Shown here in pieces: positions 8,617 to 16,973 of a DNA stretch of 64,000 nt (position 1 is its first letter; every line of letters starts with the position of its first letter). Below the pieces are notes generated by a model that searched no databases, had not been told where the DNA came from, and saw only the letters and a list, made by a program, of their open reading frames with translations. Made by a program: the position numbers and the translations under genes. The stretch lies in NCBI GenBank assembly GCA_943367595.1, contig CALRJS020000004.1:1-64000 (forward strand), given 5' to 3'. Source of the DNA: MW101C3 sp943367595 (GTDB lineage Bacteria; Cyanobacteriota; Cyanobacteriia; PCC-6307; Cyanobiaceae).

Positions 8617-9288
8617 ATGGCAACGGCTGACCACCTGCAGGTGCCGCGCCAGCACGGCCTGTTCGACCACCACGGCATCGATCTGGGCGACGGCACGGTG
8701 GCCCACTACCTGGAGGGCCGCCAGATCCTGCGCAGCCCGCTCGCCGACTTCTCCCGTGGCGAACCAATCAGCGTGGTGAGCTATCCGGAGAACGAGGTGT
8801 CGCCGGTGGGCGTGACCCTGCGACGCGCCATGGGCCGTCTGGGGGAGCAGCGCTACAACCTGGTGTTCAACAACTGCGAGCATTTCGCCAGCTGGTGCAA
8901 GACCGGGCGTCACCGAAGCTCTCAGGTGGAGGGATGGCTGGGCACAGGCAGCCTCGGCGCCCTGGCCCTGGGCCAGTTCATCCCCGCCGCCCTCCTGGTG
9001 GCCGTGCGCCTGCTGCTGCGCCAGGGCCTGACCATCGACGGCACCCAGCTGGAGCGCGGCCGCGAGCTGGCCCGCCGCAGCCTGGAGCAGCTCGATGCCC
9101 TGCGGCTGAAGCTGCAGCAGCGGCTGGAGCTGGAACTGGAGCAGGCCGAAGCCCGCTGGAATGGTGGCAGCAGCGACCAGTTCGATCGGCTGCGACTGCA
9201 GGCCCAGAACCTGGCCGATCAGCTGGAAGCGGTGGAGGAACTGGAAGGCCGGCTGGAGCGTCTGCTGGGCACCGGGAGCCCCCAGTAA
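8617..9288 (+). CDS. LRAT-domain (permuted NlpC/P60-fold) protein
   Basis: The first 95 residues match the LRAT/permuted papain fold. DHHGIDLGDGTVAHY (His19, His30) supplies the histidines and NNCEHFASWC (Cys87) is the diagnostic NC motif with the nucleophile. Family members act as acyltransferases, phospholipases or amidases; the substrate here is unknown. A hydrophobic stretch around residues 105-135 (GSLGALALGQFIPAALLVAVRLLL) may be membrane-associated. The rest is a Leu/Glu/Arg-rich predicted coiled coil. It begins 12 bases after clpX and ends 31 bases before dnaX, so it is probably in the same transcript. There is no signal peptide, so I infer a cytoplasmic or membrane-bound enzyme. Confidence 0.8.
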   Translation: MATADHLQVPRQHGLFDHHGIDLGDGTVAHYLEGRQILRSPLADFSRGEPISVVSYPENEVSPVGVTLRRAMGRLGEQRYNLVFNNCEHFASWCKTGRHRSSQVEGWLGTGSLGALALGQFIPAALLVAVRLLLRQGLTIDGTQLERGRELARRSLEQLDALRLKLQQRLELELEQAEARWNGGSSDQFDRLRLQAQNLADQLEAVEELEGRLERLLGTGSPQ

Positions 9289-9319
9289 CCTCGCTGATCA
9301 GGCCGTCGGGGACCCCGCC

Positions 9320-11506
9320 ATGACCCAGGCCAGCGCCTACCAGCCGCTCCATCACAAGTACCGTCCCCAGCGTTTCGACCAGCTGGTGGGGCAGCAGGCG
9401 ATCGTGGCCACGCTCAGCAACGCCCTGCGGCAGGGGCGGATCGCGCCCGCCTATCTGTTCAGCGGTCCGCGTGGCACCGGAAAGACCTCCAGCGCACGGA
9501 TCCTGGCCCGCTCGCTCAACTGCATCGCCACCGACGGCCCCACCCCCGAACCCTGCGGCGTCTGCGAACTGTGCAGCTCGATCACGGCGGGCAATGCCCT
9601 CGATGTGATCGAGATCGATGCGGCCTCCAACACCGGCGTCGACAACATCCGGGAACTGATCGAGCGCTCGCGCTTCGCGCCGGTGCAGGCCCGCTGGAAG
9701 GTCTACGTGATCGACGAGTGCCACATGCTCTCGACCGCCGCCTTCAATGCGCTGCTCAAGACCCTGGAGGAGCCGCCGCCGCGGGTGGTGTTCGTGCTGG
9801 CCACCACCGATCCGCAGCGGGTGCTGCCCACGATCCTGTCCCGTTGCCAGCGCTTCGATTTCCGCCGCATTCCGCTGGAGGCGATCGAAACCCACCTGGG
9901 TGAGATTGCGCGGCTCGAAGCGATCGGCATCACGCCCGAGGCCCTGCATGTGGTGGCCCAGCGGGCCCAGGGCGGTCTGCGTGATGCCGAAAGCCTGCTC
10001 GACCAGCTCAGCCTGCTGCCGGCCCCGGTGGAGGCCAGCGCCGTCTGGGAGTTGCTCGGGGCGGTGCCGGAGCAGGAGTTGCTCTCCCTGGCGGCGGCCC
10101 TCGCCGCGGCGGAGCCGCTGGCCGTGGTGGAAACCTGCCGCGAGCTGCTGGAGCGGGGCCGCGACCCGGGGGCGGTGCTGCAGGGGTTGGCCTCGGTGTT
10201 GCGCGACCTCACGGTGGCCGCGGCCGCGCCCGGGCGCCTGGAGTTGAGCAGCCTTTCCCCCCAGTTCCGGCCCCAGCTGCCGGAGCTGGCAGCCCGCATC
10301 TCCACCCCGCGGCTGCTGAGCTGGCAGGCCGGCCTCAAGGGCAGCGAACAGCAGCTGCGCCAGAGCGTGCAGCCGCGCCTGTGGCTGGAGGTGCTGCTGC
10401 TGGGCCTGCTGGCCGAAACGTCGACGGGCAGCGCCGCCGCGCCCCTCCCCGCCGCGCCCGGCGCCCCCATCCGCAGGCCCGCCGCGCCGGTTTCAGTTCC
10501 GCCGGGAGCTGCTGCGCCCGCCCATGCCCCAGCCGTTCCCAGCGCGCCAGCCGCGAATGCGCATGGCCCTGCAGCCGCGCATGCCCCGGCCCCTGCAGCC
10601 GCAGAGCCCGGCGTGCCGGAGCCCGGGGCCCCTGTGCCCACAGCCCCTATGCCCGCAGCCCAGGTTCCTCCAGCCCCGGTGCCCTCCAGCCCAGGGGGCG
10701 GCAGCGACCTCACCGAGCTGTGGCAACAGATCCTGGCGAGCCTGGAGCTTCCCTCCACCCGCATGCTCCTGTCCCAGCAGGCGGCACTGGTGCGCCTCGA
10801 CGGCCAGCGGGCGGTGGTGCGGGTCAGCGGCAACTGGGTGGCGATGGTGCAGAGCCGCCTGCCGCTGCTGGAGAAAGCCCTGCAAAGTGCGCTGGGCTCC
10901 CCCCGCCAGCTCGTGCTGGAGAGCGCCGACGCCCCAGGTCCAGCGCGTGCCCCCGCTAACGCTTCAGGGGCACCTGCTGGGGCCGTACCGGGCGGAGGAG
11001 CACCAGCACCACCGGCACCGGGACTGGGCCAGGGACCGGACCAGGCGCAGCGACCGGAAGCCGCCACGGCGATGCCGGTGCGAGCGGTCTCCCCGCCAGC
11101 AGCTGTGACACCGCCTGCACCGGGGCTGCAGCCGGCTCAGGCGCCCTCCCCCGGCGGTTCAGGTTCAGGGCCCGGGGCTGCCACTGCCATGGCTGGGGCT
11201 GGGGCTGCCAGGCCTGGTGCTGCCACTGCCATGGCTGCGGTTGCTGCAGCTGGCCTTCCGGCGGCGGTTGTTGCAGGAGCTGGCCTGCCGATGGCCGGGG
11301 CCCAGGGTGGCGGCGCCATGGCCCCTGCAGCCGCTGCCGCACCCGCGGCGGCCGCAGGCCTCACCACGGCCACACCGCCCGGACCACCTGCACCCTCTGT
11401 GCCGCTCGACGACAAAGCGCGGCGCCTGGCGGACTTCTTCAACGGCGAGGTGGTTCCGTTCGACGGGTCGGTGCCCGGCCAGCATGATGGGGCGAACCGG
11501 CCTTAG
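9320..11506 (+). CDS. dnaX: DNA polymerase III subunit gamma/tau
   Basis: DnaX is the clamp-loader ATPase. With ATG at 9320 it starts MTQASAYQPLHHKYRP and has 728 residues. Walker A (SGPRGTGKT, about residue 47), zinc-binding cysteines (CGVCELC), Walker B VIDECHML and the TLEEPPP sensor region are all present. Residues from about 380 form long Ala/Pro/Gly-rich linkers that flank a conserved island (LTELWQQILASLELPSTRMLL). No intein interrupts the ATPase domain and no slippery A-run for a short gamma form was seen. The TAG stop (11504-11506) is the first three bases of an IS terminal repeat, so the last residues may be altered from the ancestral protein. Confidence 0.94.
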   Translation: MTQASAYQPLHHKYRPQRFDQLVGQQAIVATLSNALRQGRIAPAYLFSGPRGTGKTSSARILARSLNCIATDGPTPEPCGVCELCSSITAGNALDVIEIDAASNTGVDNIRELIERSRFAPVQARWKVYVIDECHMLSTAAFNALLKTLEEPPPRVVFVLATTDPQRVLPTILSRCQRFDFRRIPLEAIETHLGEIARLEAIGITPEALHVVAQRAQGGLRDAESLLDQLSLLPAPVEASAVWELLGAVPEQELLSLAAALAAAEPLAVVETCRELLERGRDPGAVLQGLASVLRDLTVAAAAPGRLELSSLSPQFRPQLPELAARISTPRLLSWQAGLKGSEQQLRQSVQPRLWLEVLLLGLLAETSTGSAAAPLPAAPGAPIRRPAAPVSVPPGAAAPAHAPAVPSAPAANAHGPAAAHAPAPAAAEPGVPEPGAPVPTAPMPAAQVPPAPVPSSPGGGSDLTELWQQILASLELPSTRMLLSQQAALVRLDGQRAVVRVSGNWVAMVQSRLPLLEKALQSALGSPRQLVLESADAPGPARAPANASGAPAGAVPGGGAPAPPAPGLGQGPDQAQRPEAATAMPVRAVSPPAAVTPPAPGLQPAQAPSPGGSGSGPGAATAMAGAGAARPGAATAMAAVAAAGLPAAVVAGAGLPMAGAQGGGAMAPAAAAAPAAAAGLTTATPPGPPAPSVPLDDKARRLADFFNGEVVPFDGSVPGQHDGANRP

Positions 11507-11519
11507 GAGCCTGCCTCAC
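11504..11519 (+). repeat. Left terminal inverted repeat of the IS1182-like element
   Basis: TAGGAGCCTGCCTCAC here matches the reverse complement of 13204-13219 (TAGGAGTCTGTCGCAC) at 13 of 16 positions. Its first triplet is the dnaX stop codon. Confidence 0.6.
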
Positions 11520-11604
11520 GTTGTGTTGAGGCCAGCTGATTGAGCCGATCAACAAGTCAGAAGGCCTCTGGATCTGTGTAGCAGCATGCATGGAGAGATG
11601 CCCC

Positions 11605-13116
11605 TCAGGCCATCACCAGGAATGCCCTGAACAGTTTCAGGAGGTTGTGGGTGGTGGCCATCGGAGCCCATTCGCCTCTTCCAGATCACGTAATTGGAAG
11701 CGATCCAGCCCCTTGCGCCCTTGATCTGGCCGTAAACCGGCTCGACCCTCGTCTCGCGCAGGGCATAGATCGCTTGGCCTACCTTGGATCTGAGCTTGCG
11801 ATCCATCCGGCCTCGCCCATCCAGGCTTCTTGGTAGCGGCCCCGTTGAGGGCCGGATATTGGTGCCGTGCTGCTCCCGGCTGGTGGAGATGTAGGCGTTC
11901 AGCCCCGCCGCTCACAGGCCACGAGGTTGGCTGTGCTGCAATAGCCGGCATCGGCGATCAGAGCCGTGGGCAATCGGCCCGTATTAGCCTCGATCCGCCC
12001 CAGCATGGGCAGCAGATGCACCGCATCGCTGGCCTGATTGCTCACGCCGATCGCCACAATCACCTGGTGGTCGCCATCCACGGGCGGCCTGGCAGTTGTA
12101 GCCCTGAATCCAGCCGTCACCACCTTTGAGGATGTGGCTGTCGGGGTCGGTGAAATTTCTCTGGGCGGTGGACTTGGGGTTGCCAGCCCCGTCGGTGGGG
12201 AGCTGGCGGAGTGGCATCGCCAGGGGATCGCTGTTTGAGGTGGCGGCTGGTGATTCAAGTCCTGCGGCTTCTGCCTTCTCAATGGCCAGCTTCTGGCTGT
12301 CATCGGCTCGCTGGCGGGCACCACGGGCGCGGCATAGCGCCCGCTTGCTGGCCTGGGGGCACCGCTGGCTTCTGCCCCAGCCGCTTCCTGCTCAGCCATC
12401 TCGGCTTGTTCCTTGTTCTCGCGAGCCCTGGCCGCTGCGGCCTCCTGCTCCAGTTCGGCTTTGGCTTTGCGGATCCACTTCAGCCGGCTCTCACGGCGTT
12501 GCGGCTCTTTCGGCAGTTCATCGCCCCGCTTGTCTTTGCCGAACTGTCCATCTTCCTGGTCATCAATGATCTCGGCCTTACGCAGCAATGCCCGCATCTC
12601 GGCCTCCAGCTGCTTCTCGCTTTTGAGCATGCGCTCGTGACTCATGGCCTTGGGCTTACTGGCATTCGCTTGCACCTTGGTGCCATCCAGCGCCACATGC
12701 CCCAGGCTCACCAGCCCCCCTTCTGGCAAAGCCGCAGTACCTGAACAAACAGTCCGGCCAAGGCATGGAGGTACTGCCGGCGGAAATCGCTGACGCGGCT
12801 GTGGTCCGGCTGCTGGTTACCGGTGAGCACGCGGAAAGCAGCGTCCTCCCAGCAGGCCTTCTCGATCTTGCCGGAGCTGGGCAGCCCGACGTCGTAGGTG
12901 TAGAGAAGCAGCACCACCATCATCCGCGGGTCGTAGGCCTTCTCGCCGCGTAGATCATCCTGGCGGTAGTAGCTATGGATCGCTTCCAGATTGAGCTCAA
13001 CGGCCAGATCCAGCAGGAAGGAGACCAAGTGGTTCTCTGGGAGCCACTCCACCGGTGAGGGCGGCAGCAGCAGCGTCTGCTCCGGGTTTCAGGGGCAGAT
13101 GGATACGGGCTTGCAT
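11605..13116 (-). pseudogene. IS1182-family DDE transposase, multiple frameshifts
   Basis: Pieces of one transposase can be read in order on the minus strand, in changing frames. An N-terminal start is at 13116. LPENHLVSFLLDLAVELNL follows (frame ending 12708). VALDGTKVQANASK supplies the first catalytic Asp (frame beginning near 12729). Then come RNFTDPDSHILKGGDGWIQG (near 12170-12090), VDGDHQVIVAIGV and LIADAGYCS (second Asp, near 12080-11930). VEPVYGQIKG (catalytic Glu, near 11745) follows, and the natural end TTHNLLKLFRAFLVMA stops at 11605. At least five frame changes are needed, including one at a six-G run near 12715. The gene cannot encode a full-length enzyme. Confidence 0.85.
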
Positions 13117-13203
13117 GGCCCAGACTCACGCCCAGAACCATTGCAGTCACTGGGTTCAGAGCGGATCAGCAGGTGTCTGTGAAGTGCTGTAGTGCAGGCC
13201 TAT

Positions 13204-13219
13204 GTGCGACAGACTCCTA
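13204..13219 (-). repeat. Right terminal inverted repeat of the IS1182-like element
   Basis: Read on the minus strand this is TAGGAGTCTGTCGCAC, the partner of 11504-11519 with three mismatches. Its first triplet is the stop codon of the minus-strand glycosyltransferase. Confidence 0.6.
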
Positions 13220-14599
13220 GGAAACCTGGGTGGTGAGATCGGCTTCGCCGGTGAGGTCGTCGGTGTCCACGTGGCTTTCCTCGCCGGAGGCCTCACCCAC
13301 GTGAAGCGTCTTGGCCCAGACGAGACGCTTCGGCAGCAGGGCCATCCGCAGGGCCACCCAGGGAATGACCACGAACCAGTGGGCCAGATAGGCGATGCCC
13401 AGGGCCGCGGTGAAGGGATTGATGTTGGGGAGGGGTGGGCCTTCGCTGCTACGCCGGCAACCCGCCACGATCGCCGCCCCGGAGAGGCCGAAGGCCACGA
13501 TCGACAGCGGCCAGATCGACGGCAGCGTGCGGGTGGCCAGGGCTGTGAGCAGATCGGCGATCGACACCACCGGCAGGGCGTACTGGAGCAGAAAGAACGC
13601 CGCCAGATCCAGTTTTCGGGCAGAGCCCAGCGGACCTGCGACAAGGCTGGGCCAGTAGTCGAAGAAGCGTTGCAGGCCCCCCTCGGCCCAACGCTGCCGC
13701 TGCCGCCAGAGGGCGGGCAAGGTACGCACCGCCTCCTCCTCCACCGGCGGATCCCAGAGCACACCGATGCGGCAGTCGCCCAGCAGCAGGCGGAAGCTCA
13801 GGTCGAGGTCGTCGGTAACGGTGGCCTCGTTGAAGCCGCCACAGGCTTCCACCGCATCACGCCGTAGCAACTGGCCATTGCCACGCAGTTCGGAGACGCC
13901 GCCGGAGGCCAGCCGTCCCTGCTGAATCACGGTGTCGAGGGCCATCTCCATCGCCTGGGCCTGGGTGAGCAGGTTGCGATCGGCTTCCACCACCGCCTTG
14001 CGCAGCTGCACCGCCGCCCAGCCGCCCGTTTCTGCATAGGGAATCAGCCGCTGCAGCAGATCGAGAGGCATGCCGGCATCCGCATCCAGCACCAGCATCC
14101 AGCGGCCGCGCAGCTGGGGAAGCACGGCATTGAGCGCCCCCGACTTGCCCCCACCGGCATCGCGTGGACGGCGCAGCACCGTGAGCAGGGAGTGGCGGCT
14201 GCCGAACTCCTCCAGCAGCGCGGCTGTGCGGTCTTCGCTGCCGTCATCCACGACCCAGAGACGCAGCTGACCTTCGGGGTAGCGCAGCTGCGCCACCCGC
14301 TCCACCAGCCGCCCGATCACCGCCTCCTCGTCCCGCGCCGCCACCACCACATCAACGTCGGGCCAGTGGCCCAAGGCCTCGGAGAGGGCCATCGGCGGCT
14401 GGGGTTTCCAGAGCCGAAACAGCACCGTGCGGATCACATAAGCGCCCAGCAGCAAGGTGAGGCTGATCGCCGGCAGCAGGTTGCGGGGCGGCTCCACCCA
14501 GTGGGGCGCCGCGCCGGCACAACCGCACAGGAGCACGAACAGCGCCGCTTTGCCACGCCGAGGAAGAGAGGCGGTCTTCGCAGCGGTCAGGCCTGGCAT
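13217..14599 (-). CDS. Membrane glycosyltransferase, family 2
   Basis: A processive-type GT2 enzyme that probably adds sugars from a nucleotide donor at the cytoplasmic membrane. Two hydrophobic segments lie at residues 17-60. The GT-A domain follows with VDVVVAARDEE, VVDDGSED, DADAG, GNGQ and TDDLDLSF. The QRQRWAEG motif (Q-x-x-R-W) marks synthase-type GT2. Three or four further hydrophobic segments lie between about 335 and 430. The exact polymer is not deducible. The stop TAG coincides with the start of an IS terminal repeat, so the extreme C-terminus (DLTTQVS) may have been altered by the insertion. Start ATG at 14599. Confidence 0.85.
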   Translation of the reverse strand: MPGLTAAKTASLPRRGKAALFVLLCGCAGAAPHWVEPPRNLLPAISLTLLLGAYVIRTVLFRLWKPQPPMALSEALGHWPDVDVVVAARDEEAVIGRLVERVAQLRYPEGQLRLWVVDDGSEDRTAALLEEFGSRHSLLTVLRRPRDAGGGKSGALNAVLPQLRGRWMLVLDADAGMPLDLLQRLIPYAETGGWAAVQLRKAVVEADRNLLTQAQAMEMALDTVIQQGRLASGGVSELRGNGQLLRRDAVEACGGFNEATVTDDLDLSFRLLLGDCRIGVLWDPPVEEEAVRTLPALWRQRQRWAEGGLQRFFDYWPSLVAGPLGSARKLDLAAFFLLQYALPVVSIADLLTALATRTLPSIWPLSIVAFGLSGAAIVAGCRRSSEGPPLPNINPFTAALGIAYLAHWFVVIPWVALRMALLPKRLVWAKTLHVGEASGEESHVDTDDLTGEADLTTQVS

Positions 14600-14675
14600 G
14601 AATGAAGGCTCTCCGTGATGCCACGCCGCACGCGACAGGGTCCCGGTCGTGGCAGGGCTCGAACTGGGCCGAACT

Positions 14676-16268
14676 CTAAAGGCCCTGGCCGAGCGCCTCC
14701 AGCGGCTGGAGCTGGGTCCCCGGGTAGTACCGGCTCAGCAGCTGGGGCAGGGTCCAGCCGCGACCGGCCAGATCGATCGCACCCGCCTGGGAGAGGCCGG
14801 CACCATGGCCGAAGCCGCCGCCGTTGAAGCGCCAGCGGCCGGCTCCCTCCGCCCTCAGCTCAAACAGGGTGCTGGGCAGCTGCCGGAAGGTGCGACGGAT
14901 GGCATCGCGGCGCAGCACCTGGCGACCTTCGCTCCCTTCGATGGCCAGCGCCATCACGCGGCCGCTCGGTCCTCGCTCCAGCACGCTGAGCTTCAAGGGG
15001 GTGCCCACCGGCAAGCGGGCCGTGGTGAGGGCCTGCTGCACCTGAGCAGTCGTCAGCAGGCGCTGCCAGCGGAAGCGCGGGTGGTAGGCGCCATAGGCAG
15101 AACCGCCGTTGGCCAGCAGCGCCGGCAGCGACGCCGCCGCCAGGGGCACGGCAAACCGCGCGTTGAAAGCGGGTGGGCCGTCCGGCGCCGCCTGCAGATA
15201 GGGCAGCGGCGAGCCGCTCCACACCTCCTCAAAGCCGGCGGCCATTCCCCCGTTGGTGGCGTGATAGACGGCATGGATCGGCTCTCCCTGCCAGGTGAGC
15301 ACCTGGCCCCGGGTGGCCTGGATCGCCGCCCGGACCGCCGCCCCCGCCTGCCGCGGATCGGCGTAGACCTGGCACTGGGTATCAGCGCAGAGGTGGTAGC
15401 CATCGGTGGCATAGCGGTGCTTGTTGCGCAGCGACCAGGTGCGGGCCAGCACCGCCTGGGCGGCAAGAGCGGCCGGCGGAGATCCGGCGCCGATCTCATG
15501 GGGCACCACCCCCAGCAGATAGCGCTCCAGCGGCACCTCCTCGATCAGGCTCCAGCCGCCGTAGGCATTGCTCGCCAGGCGGAACGGCCCCTGGAACACA
15601 CCGCCCTCCCAGCGCAGCCCCCCCGGCGCCGTGATCCGCAGGGGACCGTTCAATACCCCACCCACAGCTCCCGGCTCTCCGGACGTCAGCACCAGCCGCT
15701 GGCTGAACCGCTGCTCCACCTGCCGCGCCTGCAGGCCGGCCGGAGCCTGCGTGGCGGCAGGCGCCCATACCTCCCATTCGGCGGGATGGGCAATCACCGG
15801 GGTCACGCCGAGCTCCCGCCAGGCCGTCGCCGCCTGCTCCGCGCTCTCGAAGCTGGCGAACGGGCCCAGCACGGTGCGGGCGAGCTGGAACGGCTCCGCC
15901 AGGGGCACCTCCTGCCAGCGCAGGCGAACGCTGGACCCGGAGAGCCGCTGGCCACCGGCGTCGGTGACCACCAGCTCGCCCGCCGCCGCCTGCAGCACCA
16001 GCGGAGCGGCCTTGGCTGCACCGCCCGGAGCAGGGCCCAGGCGTGGTCCAAGCGACACCCACAGCACGGGCTGGGCGGGCTGCACCGGCGGCGGCGCACT
16101 GGTTGGCCAGTGCAGGGGCAGAGGGGCCGGGAGGGGGTCGAGAGCGGGGACGGCGCGGCAGCCAGGTGCCGCCAGCAGGGTGAGCGCCAGCCCGAGGGCC
16201 ACCGGCGCCAGGGCAGACCCGGGCTGCAGGGAGAGGGGGGCGGAAGGACGCAACAGCTGGCGGAGCAT
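14676..16268 (-). CDS. SpoIID/LytB-domain protein, secreted
   Basis: The C-terminal half carries the SpoIID/LytB signatures EVPLERYLLGVVPHEI, QAVLARTW, DTQCQVY, HATNGG and the terminal GGGFGHGAGLSQAGA. In spores this domain is a lytic transglycosylase acting on denuded peptidoglycan; related proteins occur throughout cyanobacteria with unproven role. The N-terminus (from ATG 16268: MLRQLLRPSAPLS, then a hydrophobic stretch ending LLAAPGC) looks like a lipoprotein or exported signal. Length is 530 residues. An upstream in-frame ATG exists, but it would run over the rpmI gene, so it is rejected. It is divergent from rpmI, with 76 bases between the starts. Confidence 0.85.
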   Translation of the reverse strand: MLRQLLRPSAPLSLQPGSALAPVALGLALTLLAAPGCRAVPALDPLPAPLPLHWPTSAPPPVQPAQPVLWVSLGPRLGPAPGGAAKAAPLVLQAAAGELVVTDAGGQRLSGSSVRLRWQEVPLAEPFQLARTVLGPFASFESAEQAATAWRELGVTPVIAHPAEWEVWAPAATQAPAGLQARQVEQRFSQRLVLTSGEPGAVGGVLNGPLRITAPGGLRWEGGVFQGPFRLASNAYGGWSLIEEVPLERYLLGVVPHEIGAGSPPAALAAQAVLARTWSLRNKHRYATDGYHLCADTQCQVYADPRQAGAAVRAAIQATRGQVLTWQGEPIHAVYHATNGGMAAGFEEVWSGSPLPYLQAAPDGPPAFNARFAVPLAAASLPALLANGGSAYGAYHPRFRWQRLLTTAQVQQALTTARLPVGTPLKLSVLERGPSGRVMALAIEGSEGRQVLRRDAIRRTFRQLPSTLFELRAEGAGRWRFNGGGFGHGAGLSQAGAIDLAGRGWTLPQLLSRYYPGTQLQPLEALGQGL

Positions 16269-16344
16269 GGGCAAAGCGGACGGGGGGAGTTGGCAGCCGG
16301 CACTACCAAGTCGTAGTTTGGTTGTTTGTGAAGTCGCGCAGGAC

Positions 16345-16545
16345 ATGCCGAAGCTCAAGACCCGCAAAGCTGCCGCGAAGCGGTTCAAGCTGACCGGCAG
16401 CGGAAAATTCATGCGCCGGCATGCGTTCCGTAACCACCTGCTCGATCACAAGAGCCCCAAGCGCAAGCGTTTTCTGGGCACGATGGCGGTGGTCGACGAG
16501 CGCGACGCCGACAACGTCAGCCGCATGCTTCCTTACGCCGGCTGA
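16345..16545 (+). CDS. rpmI: 50S ribosomal protein L35
   Basis: A 66-residue basic protein beginning MPKLKTRKAAAKRFKLTGSG and containing HLLDHKSPKRKRFLG, the classic L35 sequence. It is a component of the large ribosomal subunit and is followed 54 bases later by rplT, the usual L35-L20 pair. The 99 bases around 16269-16344, shared with the divergent SpoIID-like gene, should contain its promoter. No L20-leader structure was identified by eye, and infC is not in the window. Confidence 0.97.
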   Translation: MPKLKTRKAAAKRFKLTGSGKFMRRHAFRNHLLDHKSPKRKRFLGTMAVVDERDADNVSRMLPYAG

Positions 16546-16599
16546 CCTCTCGCCAGGTCGCCCATCCCTTCCCTTTCCATTTCGCCCTGAGAACTCACC

Positions 16600-16947
16600 A
16601 TGGCCCGCGTCAAGAGGGGCAACGTCGCCCGTAAACGCCGTAACAAGATCCTCCGCCTGGCCCGTGGCTTCCAGGGCAGCAACGGCAGCCTGTTCCGCAC
16701 CGCCAACCAGCGGGTGATGAAGGCGCTGTGCAACGCCTACCGCGACCGTCGCCGCCGGAAGCGCGATTTCCGCCGTCTGTGGATCGCCCGCATCAATGCC
16801 GCCGCCCGCATGAACGGGCTGAGCTACAGCCGGCTGATGGGCGGCATGAAAAAAGCCGACATGCTGCTGAACCGCAAGATGCTGGCCCAGCTCGCCGTGG
16901 CTGATCCTGCCAGTTTCACCAGCGTGGTTTCGGCCGCTTCGCGCTGA
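16600..16947 (+). CDS. rplT: 50S ribosomal protein L20
   Basis: A 115-residue protein beginning MARVKRGNVARKRRNKILR and containing RDRRRRKRDFRRLWIARINA, the L20 hallmark. It binds 23S rRNA early in large-subunit assembly. In operon with rpmI and the downstream TPR gene (26-base gap). Confidence 0.97.
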   Translation: MARVKRGNVARKRRNKILRLARGFQGSNGSLFRTANQRVMKALCNAYRDRRRRKRDFRRLWIARINAAARMNGLSYSRLMGGMKKADMLLNRKMLAQLAVADPASFTSVVSAASR

Positions 16948-16973
16948 TCACCACCGCACTGCGGGGAGGCCCG

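Larger units (their letters stand above)
11504..13219 (-). mobile_element. Decayed IS1182-like insertion sequence
   Basis: A 1.7 kb element bounded by imperfect inverted repeats (11504-11519 and 13204-13219). It contains a minus-strand transposase broken in several frames. It separates the convergent dnaX and GT2 genes, and each of these terminates on the TAG that begins the repeat. No clear target duplication was found (left flank ends in CCT, right flank begins GGAAACCT). The assignment to IS1182 rests on the transposase motifs; the boundaries rest on the inverted repeat. Confidence 0.65.

Noticed and set aside
9320..10300. Intein in the dnaX ATPase domain (known in some cyanobacteria)
   Set aside because: The ATPase motifs are at normal spacing and uninterrupted.
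9320..11506. Programmed -1 frameshift in dnaX to make a short gamma form
   Set aside because: No A-AAA-AAG type slippery sequence with a downstream stop was found.
12700..12730. Programmed frameshift in the IS1182-like transposase at the G-run
   Set aside because: Several other frame changes downstream in the same gene lack slippery motifs, so decay is the simpler explanation.
14600..14690. A tRNA-like stretch with CTCGAAC between the GT2 and SpoIID genes
   Set aside because: The T-loop-like piece has no pairing stem on either strand and no acceptor or anticodon arm.
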